Origin: Phallusia mammillata
Taxonomy: Eukaryota; Chordata; Ascidiacea; Phlebobranchia; Ascidiidae
DNA: 64,000 nucleotides
Assembly (NCBI GenBank): GCA_003260075.1
Contig: QLIY01000308.1
Span: forward strand, 1 to 64,000
Reading direction: 5' to 3'
The notes beneath the pieces are model-generated. The model saw only the letters and a list, made by a program, of their open reading frames with translations. It was not told the DNA's origin and made no database searches. Both the position numbers and the translations under genes were made by a program. This document shows, piece by piece, positions 38,101 to 48,640 of the stretch (positions are counted from its first letter, which is position 1; every line of letters begins with the position of its first letter).

Positions 38101-40113
38101 CTGCACCATTGCGTAAGCTGTAAGCTCCGAAGCCTGCTGTTTGGCGTGCAATGTTGTGGCACATTACGACTGAAAGCGTCTGCTGCAAATTATTATGCAT
38201 TAGTGTGTTTTGCTGTAACGTAAGCTCGGCGTTTTACTTCGTTTGCCATATGGCGAGTTTCTCACCCTCGGGCACTTGTGCGCGTTTCACCTGCCGTCGG
38301 AAAACCGCTATTACTTGAGATATCGCGATATCTAAACCATCAGGAGAACGATATGTCTCAAACCGTCGCTTATATAAACCCCTGTTTACAGTTGTTTTTT
38401 ACTATCTCTGACCACTTGTGTGGGTTTACAAACTTGGGGTGATCTTTAATAGAGATTTAGAAAACAAACTGTATTTATTGACGAAAATAACGGCCCAAAT
38501 AGACGTAAAAGCCACAAGCTTTATTGTTAGGCGTTTCGGCAAATACTCATTCCAACATCAGTGATATGAAGGGTCACATCAGTTACACCCATTTAAACTG
38601 TATTTGTGTGACACAAGCTAGCACTAAATACTTTTACGTATATCCAAGATAACCCAATATTCAAGAACTTCTTTATAACTTTGCAGATGAAGAAATAGAT
38701 GTTGTCACTGTTGAAAAAGCATCACCGAACAAGACACCGACCACGACAAACTCCACTACAACACTTGGCGTTCTGTCCCAGGGCCGCAAAGTTGTGGGAA
38801 CCCTGGTTTCCCGGCTCAATGGGCCGCATCGTCAACTTGCCCTTGTGACGTCAAACGCCAACCGGATCCGCAAGCGAGCCAACGACGGCGCAGACAAGGA
38901 GAACAAACTAAAAACCAAGTTTCAAGTCTCAAAGACCGAGAGAAATGGCCAGCAAACCGTCACCATGGTGATCAACAATGTAAAATCGGGCGCCGACGGC
39001 ACCACGAAACCGGTCAATTTCCAGCTTAAAACCCTTCCCGTCATGACCACGTCTGTTGGATCTAATGGTCTGACTACAAAACGGCGTTTTACCAGTCCCA
39101 GCAATGCGGCAACGTCAGTAGCCTCAGTTATGCGACTTTCTACAAGTTCAAGCAATATCATTAACGGCCCGCCTCCTGCAAAGAAGGTCCGTGAATCACA
39201 GCCCACAGTAGCAGCAACCAATATCAGCCAGTCTTCGTCTGCTAAGCGACCCGTCCTCTCGCTACAAGGAATCTCCATGGTTACCGACACGGGCGTAATG
39301 AGGAACAAATCCGACCTCTCTCCTCCAGTGAAGAAGGAGCAGCTCTCGACCCCTCATCTTCATCCCACTGGAGAGCAAGTCTTCGTCGTGTCCACCGGTA
39401 ATCCCGAAACCTTAACGGAGAAAAGGAAAATGACCAAGAAGGCCACGAAAGCAAAACCGGTTACTGTCCCAGCGGTAACATACGACACTCCTGCTAATAG
39501 CCCAGTAAGCTCAGCAGGTGAAAGCAACCCCTGCTCACCACGCAAGCAGCGAGTGATCAGCGGCGAATCCACAGCCAGCAGTAGCGGCTCAGACGAAGAG
39601 ATCCGCGCCGCACATAATGTCCTAGAGCGTCAAAGGCGTGAGGGTCTGCGCGCATCCTTCCACACGTTGCGGAAATGCGTTCCTGAGCTTGCCGACACTG
39701 AACGCGCTCCCAAAGTCCACATCCTTAAGAAAGCCAAGGAGTACTCATTGCAACTTCAGGACGAGCAAATGTCCTTGGAAGTCGAGAAGGCCGGATTGCA
39801 CGAGCGTAACGTGTACTTGCACCAGAAACTACGGGAGTTGCTCAATGAGATTTCATCTGTTCAACCCGTGTCTCTTGCCTCGCCAGTGAAATGCGAACGC
39901 GCCGAAGCCGTGCACCGGTCGAGTCATTTTTCGGCGCCATGTAACCGGGTGGTCTACTCGTCCGACGATCAAGACTGCAGCGACGGTAGCGAGTCGCCGG
40001 AAAGGACTGATGCTTATTACCAAGATGTGGATGTTAGCTCAGAAGAAGAAGAGGAGACTATGGGATCAGTGGATCACCTTAGCACAGCGGTATACGTGAG
40101 CGCTTACTATTAA
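25267..40113 (+). CDS. MYC: Myc proto-oncogene protein (bHLH-zipper transcription factor), two coding exons
   Basis: The coding sequence joins 25267-25879 and 38687-40113 (2040 bases, 679 residues). Myc pairs with Max through its zipper, binds CACGTG E-boxes, and in the nucleus drives growth and proliferation genes. Visible in order: Myc box 0 (LLPFFYNEIDDD, 19-30); Myc box I (EEIWKKFELIPTPPLSP, 43-59), with Thr54 and Ser58 at the GSK3 and ERK/CDK phosphodegron positions; Myc box II (LIKDCMWNG, 127-135); a VDPRSVFP segment matching the vertebrate VDPSVVFP region; the acidic DEEIDVVTVEK (205-215); an NLS-like PPAKKVR near 367-373; the basic region RAAHNVLERQRR (511-522); and helix-loop-helix plus zipper to about 590. 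The start codon was chosen because Myc box 0 follows at the expected distance. The protein is much longer than human MYC (439) because of a long Ser/Thr-rich middle and a C-terminal extension. Identification is secure. Confidence 0.97.
25880..38686 (+). other. MYC: 12.8-kb MYC intron with CpG-rich mosaic composition
   Basis: GT at 25880 and AG at 38685-38686 bound the intron. The first ~200 bases are AT-rich, followed by a 38-C run (26087-26124). From about 26.8 to 38.4 kb the sequence is largely GC- and CpG-rich, broken by short AT-rich segments (for example 30140-30250, 30840-30960, 34040-34200 and 34680-34900). By hand count, the 60-base lines starting 29461 and 36121 hold 31 and 35 G+C, against 17 for the line at 5101. 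Open frames reach about 129 codons (37500-37889) but none shows a domain or coding pattern. I find no transposon ends and no RNA gene. The intron may carry regulatory elements, but none can be proved from sequence alone. Confidence 0.75.
26087..26124. repeat. 38-base poly-C run
   Basis: An uninterrupted run of 38 C lies in the MYC intron. Unlike the six shorter C/G runs, it is not flanked by two copies of one sequence. It marks a change from AT-rich sequence on the left to GC-rich sequence on the right. On the minus strand it is G38, able to form G-quadruplexes. It could also be a sequencing or assembly artefact. Confidence 0.8.
38687..40113 (+). CDS. MYC: MYC second coding exon: acidic box, NLS, bHLH-zipper and C-terminal extension
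   Basis: The acceptor CTTTATAACTTTGCAG ends at 38686 and the stop TAA is at 40111-40113. The exon opens with DEEIDVVTVEK, matching vertebrate DEEEIDVVSVEK, followed by a ~290-residue low-complexity linker rich in Ser, Thr, Lys and Pro. The basic region keeps His514, Glu518 and Arg522, the residues that read CACGTG. Helix 1 includes LRASFHTLRKCVPEL, the loop includes ERAPKVHILKKA, and the zipper has leucines at 561, 568, 575, 582 and 589 in perfect heptads. About 89 residues follow the zipper, including an SSEEEEE acidic cluster near the end, whereas vertebrate Myc stops within a few residues of the zipper. Minus-strand frames over this exon are shadows. Confidence 0.95.
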
Positions 40114-40815
40114 CTTGGAATTCAAAGTAATGCCAACCCGGCGGGTATTAAACCAACGCCGTATGAAACATGTATTATACATACCCATTTGGTTTCCTAC
40201 CAAACAGACTTGAAGCCTATTTTAAAACTCGTGTACATATCCATACAACGGTTAAGTTTTCTTTTTCTGAGGAGTTCTTAAACCGTTTTTCGCCAAGACC
40301 AAAGCGTCAACCAACCCAAGAAACGGTTGCCCAGCTTAATTCCGTTCGTTTTTTCCTTTTAAGTTTTTTTTCTGTGTTTTATTTCCGCCCAGCACTTTTT
40401 GTTTCAACGACCGTGTTTTTTCCGACTCCTTCTGTTTGTTTGGTGTTCTTTTATTTGCTTTGGCTAGAACCCCAGTTAAAAGGGAAAGTTTCGTTCCCCG
40501 TTTTAATTGTGTCTAACTGTTAAACATGTACATTTCAAATAGTGTTCCAGTCGCCTTTAGCGTCTCTTTCTTTAGTCTCAGCGTCCGCGCTTGTCGTTCT
40601 GGCTTTGCCAAACAAAGATCCATTCCACCGTGTGTCTAAACAGACGCGAATATACGTAGGCCAAGCGCCATCTTATGCTTGTACATAGCAAGAAGCGCGT
40701 TATGTGCGTGTAAATCCTCGATTAAAATGTCCCCAACACGACTAAACTCCCAAAATATTTCGCTTAGGGCGTCAAAATGGTAATAAACAAACTTGTTACA
40801 AAGCTTATCACTGCC
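40114..40815 (+). other. MYC: MYC 3'UTR (probable)
   Basis: Sequence after the stop is T-rich, with long pyrimidine stretches at about 40340-40470. It contains a Pumilio-type element TGTACATA (40680-40687), an ATTAAA near 40719 and a canonical AATAAA (40792-40797), which would place cleavage near 40815. Later AATAAA motifs (near 42516 and 46309) leave room for a longer form. Short MYC mRNA half-life in other animals depends on 3'UTR elements, so the Pumilio motif is a plausible control point (inference). Confidence 0.5.
40792..40797 (+). terminator. MYC: Candidate poly(A) signal AATAAA for MYC
   Basis: This is the first canonical AATAAA after the MYC stop, 679 bases downstream. A variant ATTAAA precedes it by about 70 bases. 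The choice between them, or a longer 3'UTR, needs transcript ends. Confidence 0.45.
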
Positions 40816-43800
40816 ATGCTGTAGCCTTTACACCTTAGACTTGAACAAATCATGCGGTCTTTGTCACCGTTATCATCGTTTGCCTGTATTTGCCATAAAA
40901 AGCACGCGTTCCACCCGTTTGCGTGTTGTGTTTCGTAGATTTAGTTCGTAGCCAGAAGGGCTTCTTCACCACCACGAGTAGAGTAGAGTGTCTGCATGCA
41001 GCCAAGGGTAAACTGCGACCACTGCCAATATCACACGAGCCCTTTTCTGCACTCGCATTTTTTTAACATACTGCTGCTACTGTTCGCTATACACGGTCTA
41101 ATCGTAATCATAAAATCGTCCCGTCAAGCCGAAATTTCGTGCAGCTGCTTGACTGTCCGAAATACAGCAAACAGAAATATCAAAATAAGCGACCGTGGAC
41201 CAAGTATTTTGCCCCGACTTTGACTTGTTCTCCCCGTCAATAGTGCCACAGCCTCCGCCTCTACGATGCTCTTCGTTCCGTTGTCAGTATTGCCGTTTCA
41301 CCTTTAACCCCTACCCCCTTGCTCACTGTATCCTATCTTACTTCGTCCCCGTAGTGTTGCTGCCGTCGGCTGCCTGGCGTCTCGTTTCGCGCCATGTTAA
41401 CTCTTCAGTGCCTTCTGTGGCGCCTGGCGCCGGCTTGGATGCAAAACGAGGCGCCGCCGCTGGACTTGCGTTGGTGCTGTATGTAACGTGTCCCCCCGTT
41501 TCAAGACGAGAATAATATGTTCCCAACCCCAAACTAAGGTGAAATTGCCAGTACTCGCATGTTTTTGTTTATTTCTCGGTGCTATAAGCGAAATGAAATA
41601 AGTTCGACTAGTAAGACAAAAAGGTGTTTTTTATGCCCGGTATAATCAATTAATAACTTCACAAGCGAAAAAAATGCGATATTTTGTCGCACAATGAAAC
41701 AACCTTAGAGCGATCACGTTCGTTTGTTTTATAGTTCGTTCGTTTTTCGTTCGTTCTTTCAGTTGCTCATGCGTTTAGAAAATCCAATACTCACTGCTGC
41801 TATAACGTGTGTAGATTGGGTTGAGGACCCACGCTGCCAACCCCACACCCCCACCGACCCTCCCACCACTTGTGACGTCACAATGTCGGAGGGTTTGGGG
41901 TCGCGGCGTATCGCGGTACTGTTCACCGGCTTACCTCGTTTAGATCTTTCCTGTCAAATACGTGTCTATGTTATGTTAACTGTATATAACTTATTTAATT
42001 TTCCGAGTGCGTTACGTTTTGTTTGTTTGTTTGTTCGTTTTGTGTGCGTGTGTGTGTGCGTGTGCCTATGCCCGATTCGGGGCTCTTGTTTTTTTGTTGA
42101 ACTGTTTGTGTTAGACAATTTTTGTTTGTTTGTTTGTTTGTTTGTTTGTTTCTTTCATTTTTGGTTCTTTACGAAAATGTAAAACCCCGCCAATGGCGCC
42201 TCACTCAAAAAACCCGCGTTCCCAAAACAACTAATTCTTGAGTTTGGTGTTGAGCGAATCAATGCTCAAAGGGCCGCCGAAAAAAAGCGATTCTTTATGT
42301 ACCTTACACCCCCCAAATTGGGCCCTTTGTTCAATTTTCCTATGTTTCTGTAAATAAGAACTTTGCCAATTCTCCCAAAAACCTTCTTGCTGTAGTTGCA
42401 TAACGCCGCATAGTTTTGTTTCGACCCCCCATGAAATATATTCAACCACTTCTTTGCTTCTGCTGTAGCCGGTTACTCATAGCTTGTGTGCTTTGTTACA
42501 AATTGTTACAACAATAAACGCGAAGTGAAGGGAAAATTTAATGTGTGTTGCAGTGTACAACTTATAGGCAGCCGTGTGTCGTGCAGGAAAAAAAGTAGCC
42601 TTCAATACAAGCAAATGCACGACTGGTTGAGATTTTCGCCAGAATAAGAGGTAAAAAAACAAAAACAACAGCGGCATTTGTCTTGTTAAAATTTGCAGAC
42701 ATCTTTGTCGCACCTATATTTAAACTCTTGAACTTTATATGGTCTGCTTAAAAAGCTACATACCCAGTTAAGAGACAGTTACCACGCAAAACAGCATGAT
42801 TTATCGCGTTAAAAACTTTTTTGTCGCACCTTAATTCAATCACTTGTACTATTGAGAGCTTGCTTGAAAATGAGGTTGGTAACCACAGGTTTAGGTGGTA
42901 CACAGCGGTAAAGAAAGTTGTCAGGTGGTACGCGATCCGTATAAGATTGAGAACCACTGCAGTAGAGCGACATATACCACAATTGCTACGAACATACGAA
43001 CTAACTATATATTGTAATCAAGGTAAACACCTAATTTGACACAAATGGAAAGTAAAATGCCTAAAAGCAAAGTGGCAAAAGTAAACAAAATAACAGTCCA
43101 AAACCCACATAAGAAGAAGACATAGCTTTTTCCGGGCCATTTAAATCACACATAGCTATTATAGTGAGGCGACAAATATAGTTCCTCAGCGCGGAAACAC
43201 AAATGGACGCCGACGCATAGCGTTTGTTCCTCCGCCAAATAGGTAAGTATGCACAGCTTAAGCCTGATGTCGAGTCACCTCCATTTGGGGCTGAATCACG
43301 CTGTCTTCCACCTCTTCGTCAGTTCTTAGTGTGGGTGTCAGATGTAGCGATAAAATAGCCAGTAACCTTCTCTGGAATGTTTCGGTCTGATAGCTCGCCT
43401 GCGAAATTGCGGCAGGACCGGTGATAGGGGATTTTACCACACACTATGTGCATTAGCTTGCGACGGTGCTGTGTTAAAAGGCAAGTTCCGTTGTAAACAG
43501 GAACACTACATAGTCAACAAGTGCGGTATGCCCCTCGTGCACCTTTAATGCTGAACTTCGTGTTATTTTGGCGACATGTTTTATGCGGTAAGGGGTTTAT
43601 TTATGAAACAGTTTCACCAGAGTAAATACATTTAGCCATGCAGCTTTTATATTCTATGGCCTGGTGTCAAAATGCTTTGCTGACCGCAATGGTATTGTAA
43701 CAGCCCCATACTGACAAATCAATCAGAGCAAAAACAGACCATGCCATCAACACCAAAATGCGTTTTGCAGCAATTTCTGCAGATGATAGTGACGTCATAC

Positions 43801-44960
43801 ACTAGATTTTACTGCAAACAGCACGTCACAGTAAAACCGTTTAAAACCAGATAACCAGCTGTCTCCTGGGTCAATTGTATTTGTTCTACATAGATCAAAA
43901 ATTGTGTCTTAAATTATATTTGGTGTTTTGTCAACAGCAAGTTTGGAGTGTTGTTTACAATCTGATTTGGTCTTTGGAATCGCTTGGGAGAAATAAAACA
44001 CATCCGGCTGTACGACAGCAAGACTAGAATGTGCAAAGTCATACTGTCACCAAAATTGCCAAGTCACGGGACAACCGCTACGATTAGGACACACAAATGA
44101 TCCACGGGTTTCGTAATCGTAAAGTGGCTGATGCAACTGAGCGAAATTGGAGTTATATAACTTTGCTGAAAAGCAATCTTGTTTTAACAGTGGTTTTTGT
44201 TTCCAATTTCCAACTTTGCGATGCCATTTGTACTTGCAAGTCCCTAAAAATTGTTAAGTAACCCTTTGCGCATCAAATTGCATTTCTAGAAGTTGTGCAG
44301 CTAATTCTGCAAGTTGCAGTGCAATGTCAATCAAAATTCCTTGTGTAACTCCGTTTACTTGTGTTTCCAACGTAATCTGATCTTAATAAGTGCCAAGCGA
44401 AATCCGCTTTCATCCAACAAACGCCTCTGGAAAAACACGAGGCAATTTTTTGGCGCAACTTGATTACCTACAGCTTCTCACAGCCAAAGTCAAGCGGGAC
44501 AAAGCAATGTACAAGGATTTTAAAGCTATTTCTTACTATTCCTGGTCAAAAAGGAAGTTTACTAACATTTCGAAAGGTATGTACAATTTTATGTTGTTTC
44601 CTTAAATGAGGTGTTAGTTAATTTACAATTTTAGGTGTGCAAATTATGGAAATTTTCTTATGCAGCCAAAGTTTTGACTCCTGTAGTTGGTGCGTTTGGA
44701 TTTTTAGGGGAGTCATTCTTATTTTGCTTGCATAGCATATTGTGGTATGTTAGGGCAAACATATGAAAGTCAAAAAGGTCAGCGGAAACGTTGCTTCACT
44801 GTCACCTTTAGTGACGTGGGTTGTCAGAGGCTTCGAAAACAACAACTATTGCTTTCGATGTCGCAATTAGACGACGCCCAGAAAACGCCCCAACAAGTTC
44901 GATCCGAAATACCGCAAAGATCACGTCTTTTGCAAGCAGATTGCGTCACTTTTCAAGGGC
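40816..44960. other. Post-MYC non-coding region with microsatellites
   Basis: No gene can be supported. Contents: TTTCGCGCC (E2F-like) at 41385-41393, TGACGTCA at 41873 and 43790, TTTG and TG/CG microsatellites at 42017-42065, and a (TTTG)7 run at 42121-42151. An apparent hAT right end, GAGAACCACTG, lies near 42949-42959, with no matching left end. The 152-codon frame at 41724-42182 owes its length to the microsatellites and is not credited. Two weak exon candidates (minus 43258-43440 and plus 44391-44576) are described in the findings. Confidence 0.35.
42121..42151. repeat. (TTTG)n microsatellite
   Basis: About seven perfect TTTG units. A shorter TTTG run lies at 42017-42033, followed by a TG/CG run at about 42040-42065. 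Confidence 0.95.
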
Positions 44961-45420
44961 ACATCACAGAGTCTGACGTCATTCGAACCAGAGTGCCAAA
45001 TTGGAAGTTTTCTGTGCCCTCAGGCAGTAGCGCTTTTCAGCAAAACGCTTTGGTACGTTTAAAGCCCTTATCAAAGTAAAGTGTTTAGGGGTGTGTGCGT
45101 GTGTTGGTTATTGAGTAACCGACACAAACGGCTTCACACTCGCTCGCTTAATCACCGCCAAGAGCAAAGCGTTGAGAGTGCGAAGGGACTTTGGAATTGG
45201 TTTGTTTTGGTCCGCAACTCCCGCCAAATGCAGTCACGTGATACGAAAAGCGCGGGAACCGGCGTGAAAGGAATGTCAATATCACTGTTAGGTGAACTCT
45301 TACAAAGCTCTTCGCCGCAGCCTTTGTGCGTCTGTTGTTTTTCCCCCCGCCGAGTTACCGGTAGTTTGCGTTTGAGTGTGCGTGCGCGTGACATTTCTTA
45401 CTGTTATTAAACGCACAAGT
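44961..45420. promoter_or_regulatory. Candidate promoter with CRE, E2F and E-box
   Basis: A CpG-rich block holds TGACGTCA (44974-44981), an E2F consensus TTTGGCGGGA on the minus strand (45219-45228) and a TCACGTGA E-box whose core lies at 45235-45240. GCGCGGGAA follows near 45250. This density of growth and cell-cycle motifs suggests a promoter or enhancer. No gene can be attached on either strand: overlapping frames (45081-45410 plus, 45152-45503 minus) have no recognisable domains. Confidence 0.35.
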
Positions 45421-46044
45421 TTAGGTCGACTTTGTAAACAATCACTTTTTCGGCAGCACTTTTTCAACGAATTTTCAATGCCCCGTTTTCCAGTTATACC
45501 CAAGCTCCCGAAGAACCGGATACTGGCTTTCTTTAGGCCTAGTGTTAAGCGTCGAGTAGTTTTTGTGTAGGGTCACCCACTTGGTTACACTTAGTGCAAA
45601 CCAATACTTTCATTTCCTATGTTTCCTTGTACTTTTGACAGATACACGTACCACCCAACGCACACAGGGTTATAATGCTGTGCGATTACCATTATTTGAT
45701 ATTTTATATCAAGTACAATACACAAAATTCCCCATTATCTGCACTTCCATTGACAAGGCCAATGTTTACACGAACTGAAGTGCAGTGATAGCTACACACA
45801 CGAACTGTTAAAGAGTTAGAAGACTACCTTCCGTTTGAGAGCAGATCCGGACGCTTAGCTTCCTTTCACGTTCGGAGGCTGTCGATTCTTTTAACACGCA
45901 AAGCCCACCCACTGCTAGGCTGGGAAGAATAGGCGTATATCTCATCAGACCATCAAACCACAGGTCGATGGAGCGATTTCGTAACTTTTACTTCAGGCTC
46001 AACCTATCGATTATCTCGTTCGATGCGACTGAGTATCGACGCTC

Positions 46045-46265
46045 CGATACATAAAGTTGTTGTCATTTGTCTGTTTGGCTGTCCAGTATGCATGTCTGAT
46101 TGTGTTTGATTGATTTGTCCGTTTTGCAGCCCTTATGTGACTATGGTTTGCATTGCGCCGATATACGTGGAAAGTTGTTGTTGTTTGTCTGTGCGAATAT
46201 GCTTGTTTGATTGGTTTGTCCGGTTTGCAGCTCTTTTCTGTGCATGGTTTTACATAACCTGAAAT
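46045..46265. repeat. Two diverged ~118-bp tandem units
   Basis: Two successive segments share AAGTTGTTGT, TTTGTCTGT, TTGATTGGTTTGTCCGGTTTGCAGC-like and TGGTTT words, offset by about 118 bases. Identity is moderate, so this is an older duplication. There is no C run between the units. Confidence 0.6.
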
Positions 46266-47027
46266 ACATATCTCGTTTCCAGAGCAAGTTTTGATGTTTG
46301 ATATTGAAATAAAGGCTGTAAATATGTTTGGGTAAGTTTGAATTGATAATTGTCAGACTGTTAGCGACTACCTTTTCAGTTTTAGATATTCCTCTTTTAT
46401 GCCCGATTGTTCCTGTCTGGTTTTAATCATATTTCGCAAATGTGAATGCCCCTAAGTAGTATTTGACGTTGTTGTGTCTATCCATTACTTATTGCCTGTC
46501 ACTGTCCATCGATTTCGTTTGGCAGATTTCAAAGGAAAATCTGTATTTTTTATGAATTCAGTCTAGAAGTTTTAAGGCACCAAAGACTAGACATTTTTCC
46601 AGGTGCAGTTACGGAAAAATTGTTTTGTGGTCATCGATAAAACTCAAGTTCGTCTCTTAGAAAAGTCCAGCAGGATAAAGATGAAATTTTTATTCCATCC
46701 AAACTGTATAAAATTTAAATGTACACAGCTGAATTTTCGTCTGGGAAACTCTCCAGCTTGCAGCGTTTGTTTATGACGTCAGCGTTGGGCAAAAGCTCTT
46801 CCGCCGGTGGGAAGTTTTTTTTTCACGAAAAAGGCGGTCACATTCCAAAACGAGCCGCTAACATTCCGGCCATACCTTGAACCAATCTTACTTGTAACAT
46901 TTCACCGGCGTCCCAGGCCCGATGCACGTTCACAGGCAGCGTTATCGCCAGTCCATCTGCAGCACGACACCACGCAATGCGAGCTGATGTTGAGTTTCCA
47001 GGGTTGTTGTAGAGTTAGTTATCTGTC

Positions 47028-47210
47028 GGCCGGGCCTTTCGGTTCGGGTTCGCGCTTAAGTTTAAATAAAATGGGATTCGAGCTTGACTCTAACCTGGAC
47101 CTCATTTGTTTCGGTATTTCAACTTTTGAGCGAAAATCGAACTTTAGTTCGATCATTTTAGGTTTTGGTCAAGAACCTTCGGGTTCGAACCTTATCAGCA
47201 GGACCACTTT
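47028..47210. repeat. GGGTTCGGG-type dispersed repeat
   Basis: CGGCCGGGCCTTTCGGTTCG and later AACCTTCGGGTTCGAACC words match the style of the repeats at 24-128 and 57970-58135. It sits inside a 175-codon open frame (46807-47334) that I do not credit, because much of its length is this repeat. Confidence 0.4.
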
Positions 47211-48094
47211 CATTTCTGGTTGCTTGACTTTTGACAAAATCAACAGATTCTGTCTGTTTTATAATTCAAGATTTCGCCTGGTATATTGCATGTACAAAAT
47301 TTACCAGCCGTTCCGGAGAATAGGAAATAAATAATGAGGAAATAAATTAGCTGTGTTGATGCATTAGATTTTTGAATAAAAATTCGGCAACCATGGGATG
47401 TGCACATTTAGATATTATTCGGGTTTTGTGCAATACGAAACCTCAGTTAACACCTTCATTCGTTTCAAAATTTGTTGTTAATATCGCTCTTATCCAAGAT
47501 GTTGCTGTTCAAAAATAATTATAACATGAAGTTAGAAATGTATTTTTTTTATGGTTAGATCATTTCTTTGGTTTTATTGGTCGTTTGCACCCGGCCCTAT
47601 TATTCTCCAAATTTCTCAATCGCTCTCTTCAAACGTGTGATCCAAGTGGCGCCTCTTGCTCACTCGGTGCTTGCATTGCGGTCTGCAATTTAAATTGTCC
47701 CGTGGCGGAGTACAGCAAAGCCATTGTCACCGATCTTACGACTGTGTACTCAACGTCAAACACCAGCAGCAAGCCGCACTTTGGAACCCAGAACCTTGCG
47801 CAAGAATCCAAAGCGCCGCATCGTCATTTACTCGTGTTTGACCAGAGCTAGGTTCCGGTTTATCGCGGTTTTCAAGCCGCGACGAGAGCTTGTGTTTGCG
47901 TAGGCATGTTGGTCGTGTTTGCTTAGAGCACTCGGCAAGCTAGGAGTGTATCGGGACGGATTAGGATCAGCAAAGCGATAATATCCATTAAAACCTTGTC
48001 GTCGATTGCGAAACTTCATAGCATGCGCCAGGCTATTGATAGGATTACGCAAGACCTGTGCCGGATATAGATCGGCGGAGGTTATGTCGAAAAT

Positions 48095-48640
48095 AACTTA
48101 TAGTGCTTCTTTGCAATACTTTGCACTTGTCCTTGTTCGCCCTTCATCTTCAGAACGTTCTCAGTACCAACTTCACCCATTAACAGTCTCTTTATAGCTT
48201 TATATTAATTAAATACTGATATTGCTGCTGCACAAGTCAACTTTATAGAGCTCTTCTTGCAAATGTATTTTTTTTATGTTGCACAAACTTTAATTTGGAC
48301 GGGTTCAAAACTGTTCAACTGATGACAGATAGACACATATACTAAAATATAAGCTATTGCTGCCAGGCACAGTATCAAGTTTAAAGAGCTCTTCTGGCAA
48401 ATGTAATTTTATTCCGACGTGTCGACGTCCTATAGGACCCTGATGTAAACTATTGTTTTTCGGTGTAATGTATTGTGCTTCTCCATATTTATCTTCAAAA
48501 CGTTTCCAGTACGAACTTCACCCACGATCAGTCTCTTCAAGAAAAACCTCTTCATAAAATATTAATATAATTGTGCAATTTCTATTTTGGACGAGTTGGA
48601 GCCGTTTGGTCAATTGATAACGGCGAGTCACATATACTGG
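48095..48640. repeat. Diverged ~370-bp tandem repeat
   Basis: Blocks around 48105-48360 and 48465-48640 share matching segments in the same order: an AACGTT-CAGTACCAACTTCACCC-like word, CAGTCTCTT, GACGRGTT, then ACATATACT. A third partial copy of the TTTAAAGAGCTCTTCTGGCAA segment lies near 48378, and a GAGCTCT word recurs near 48669. Divergence is high, so this is an old duplication. Confidence 0.6.

Noticed and set aside
38922-39572. Minus-strand frames opposite the MYC second coding exon
   Set aside because: They are shadows of the MYC reading frame.
41724-42182. 152-codon open frame after MYC
   Set aside because: Its length comes from TG and TTTG microsatellites that encode Cys/Val/Phe/Leu runs; no domain or splice context.
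46807-47334. 175-codon open frame
   Set aside because: It passes through a dispersed GGGTTCGGG-type repeat, has no recognisable domain and no convincing start.
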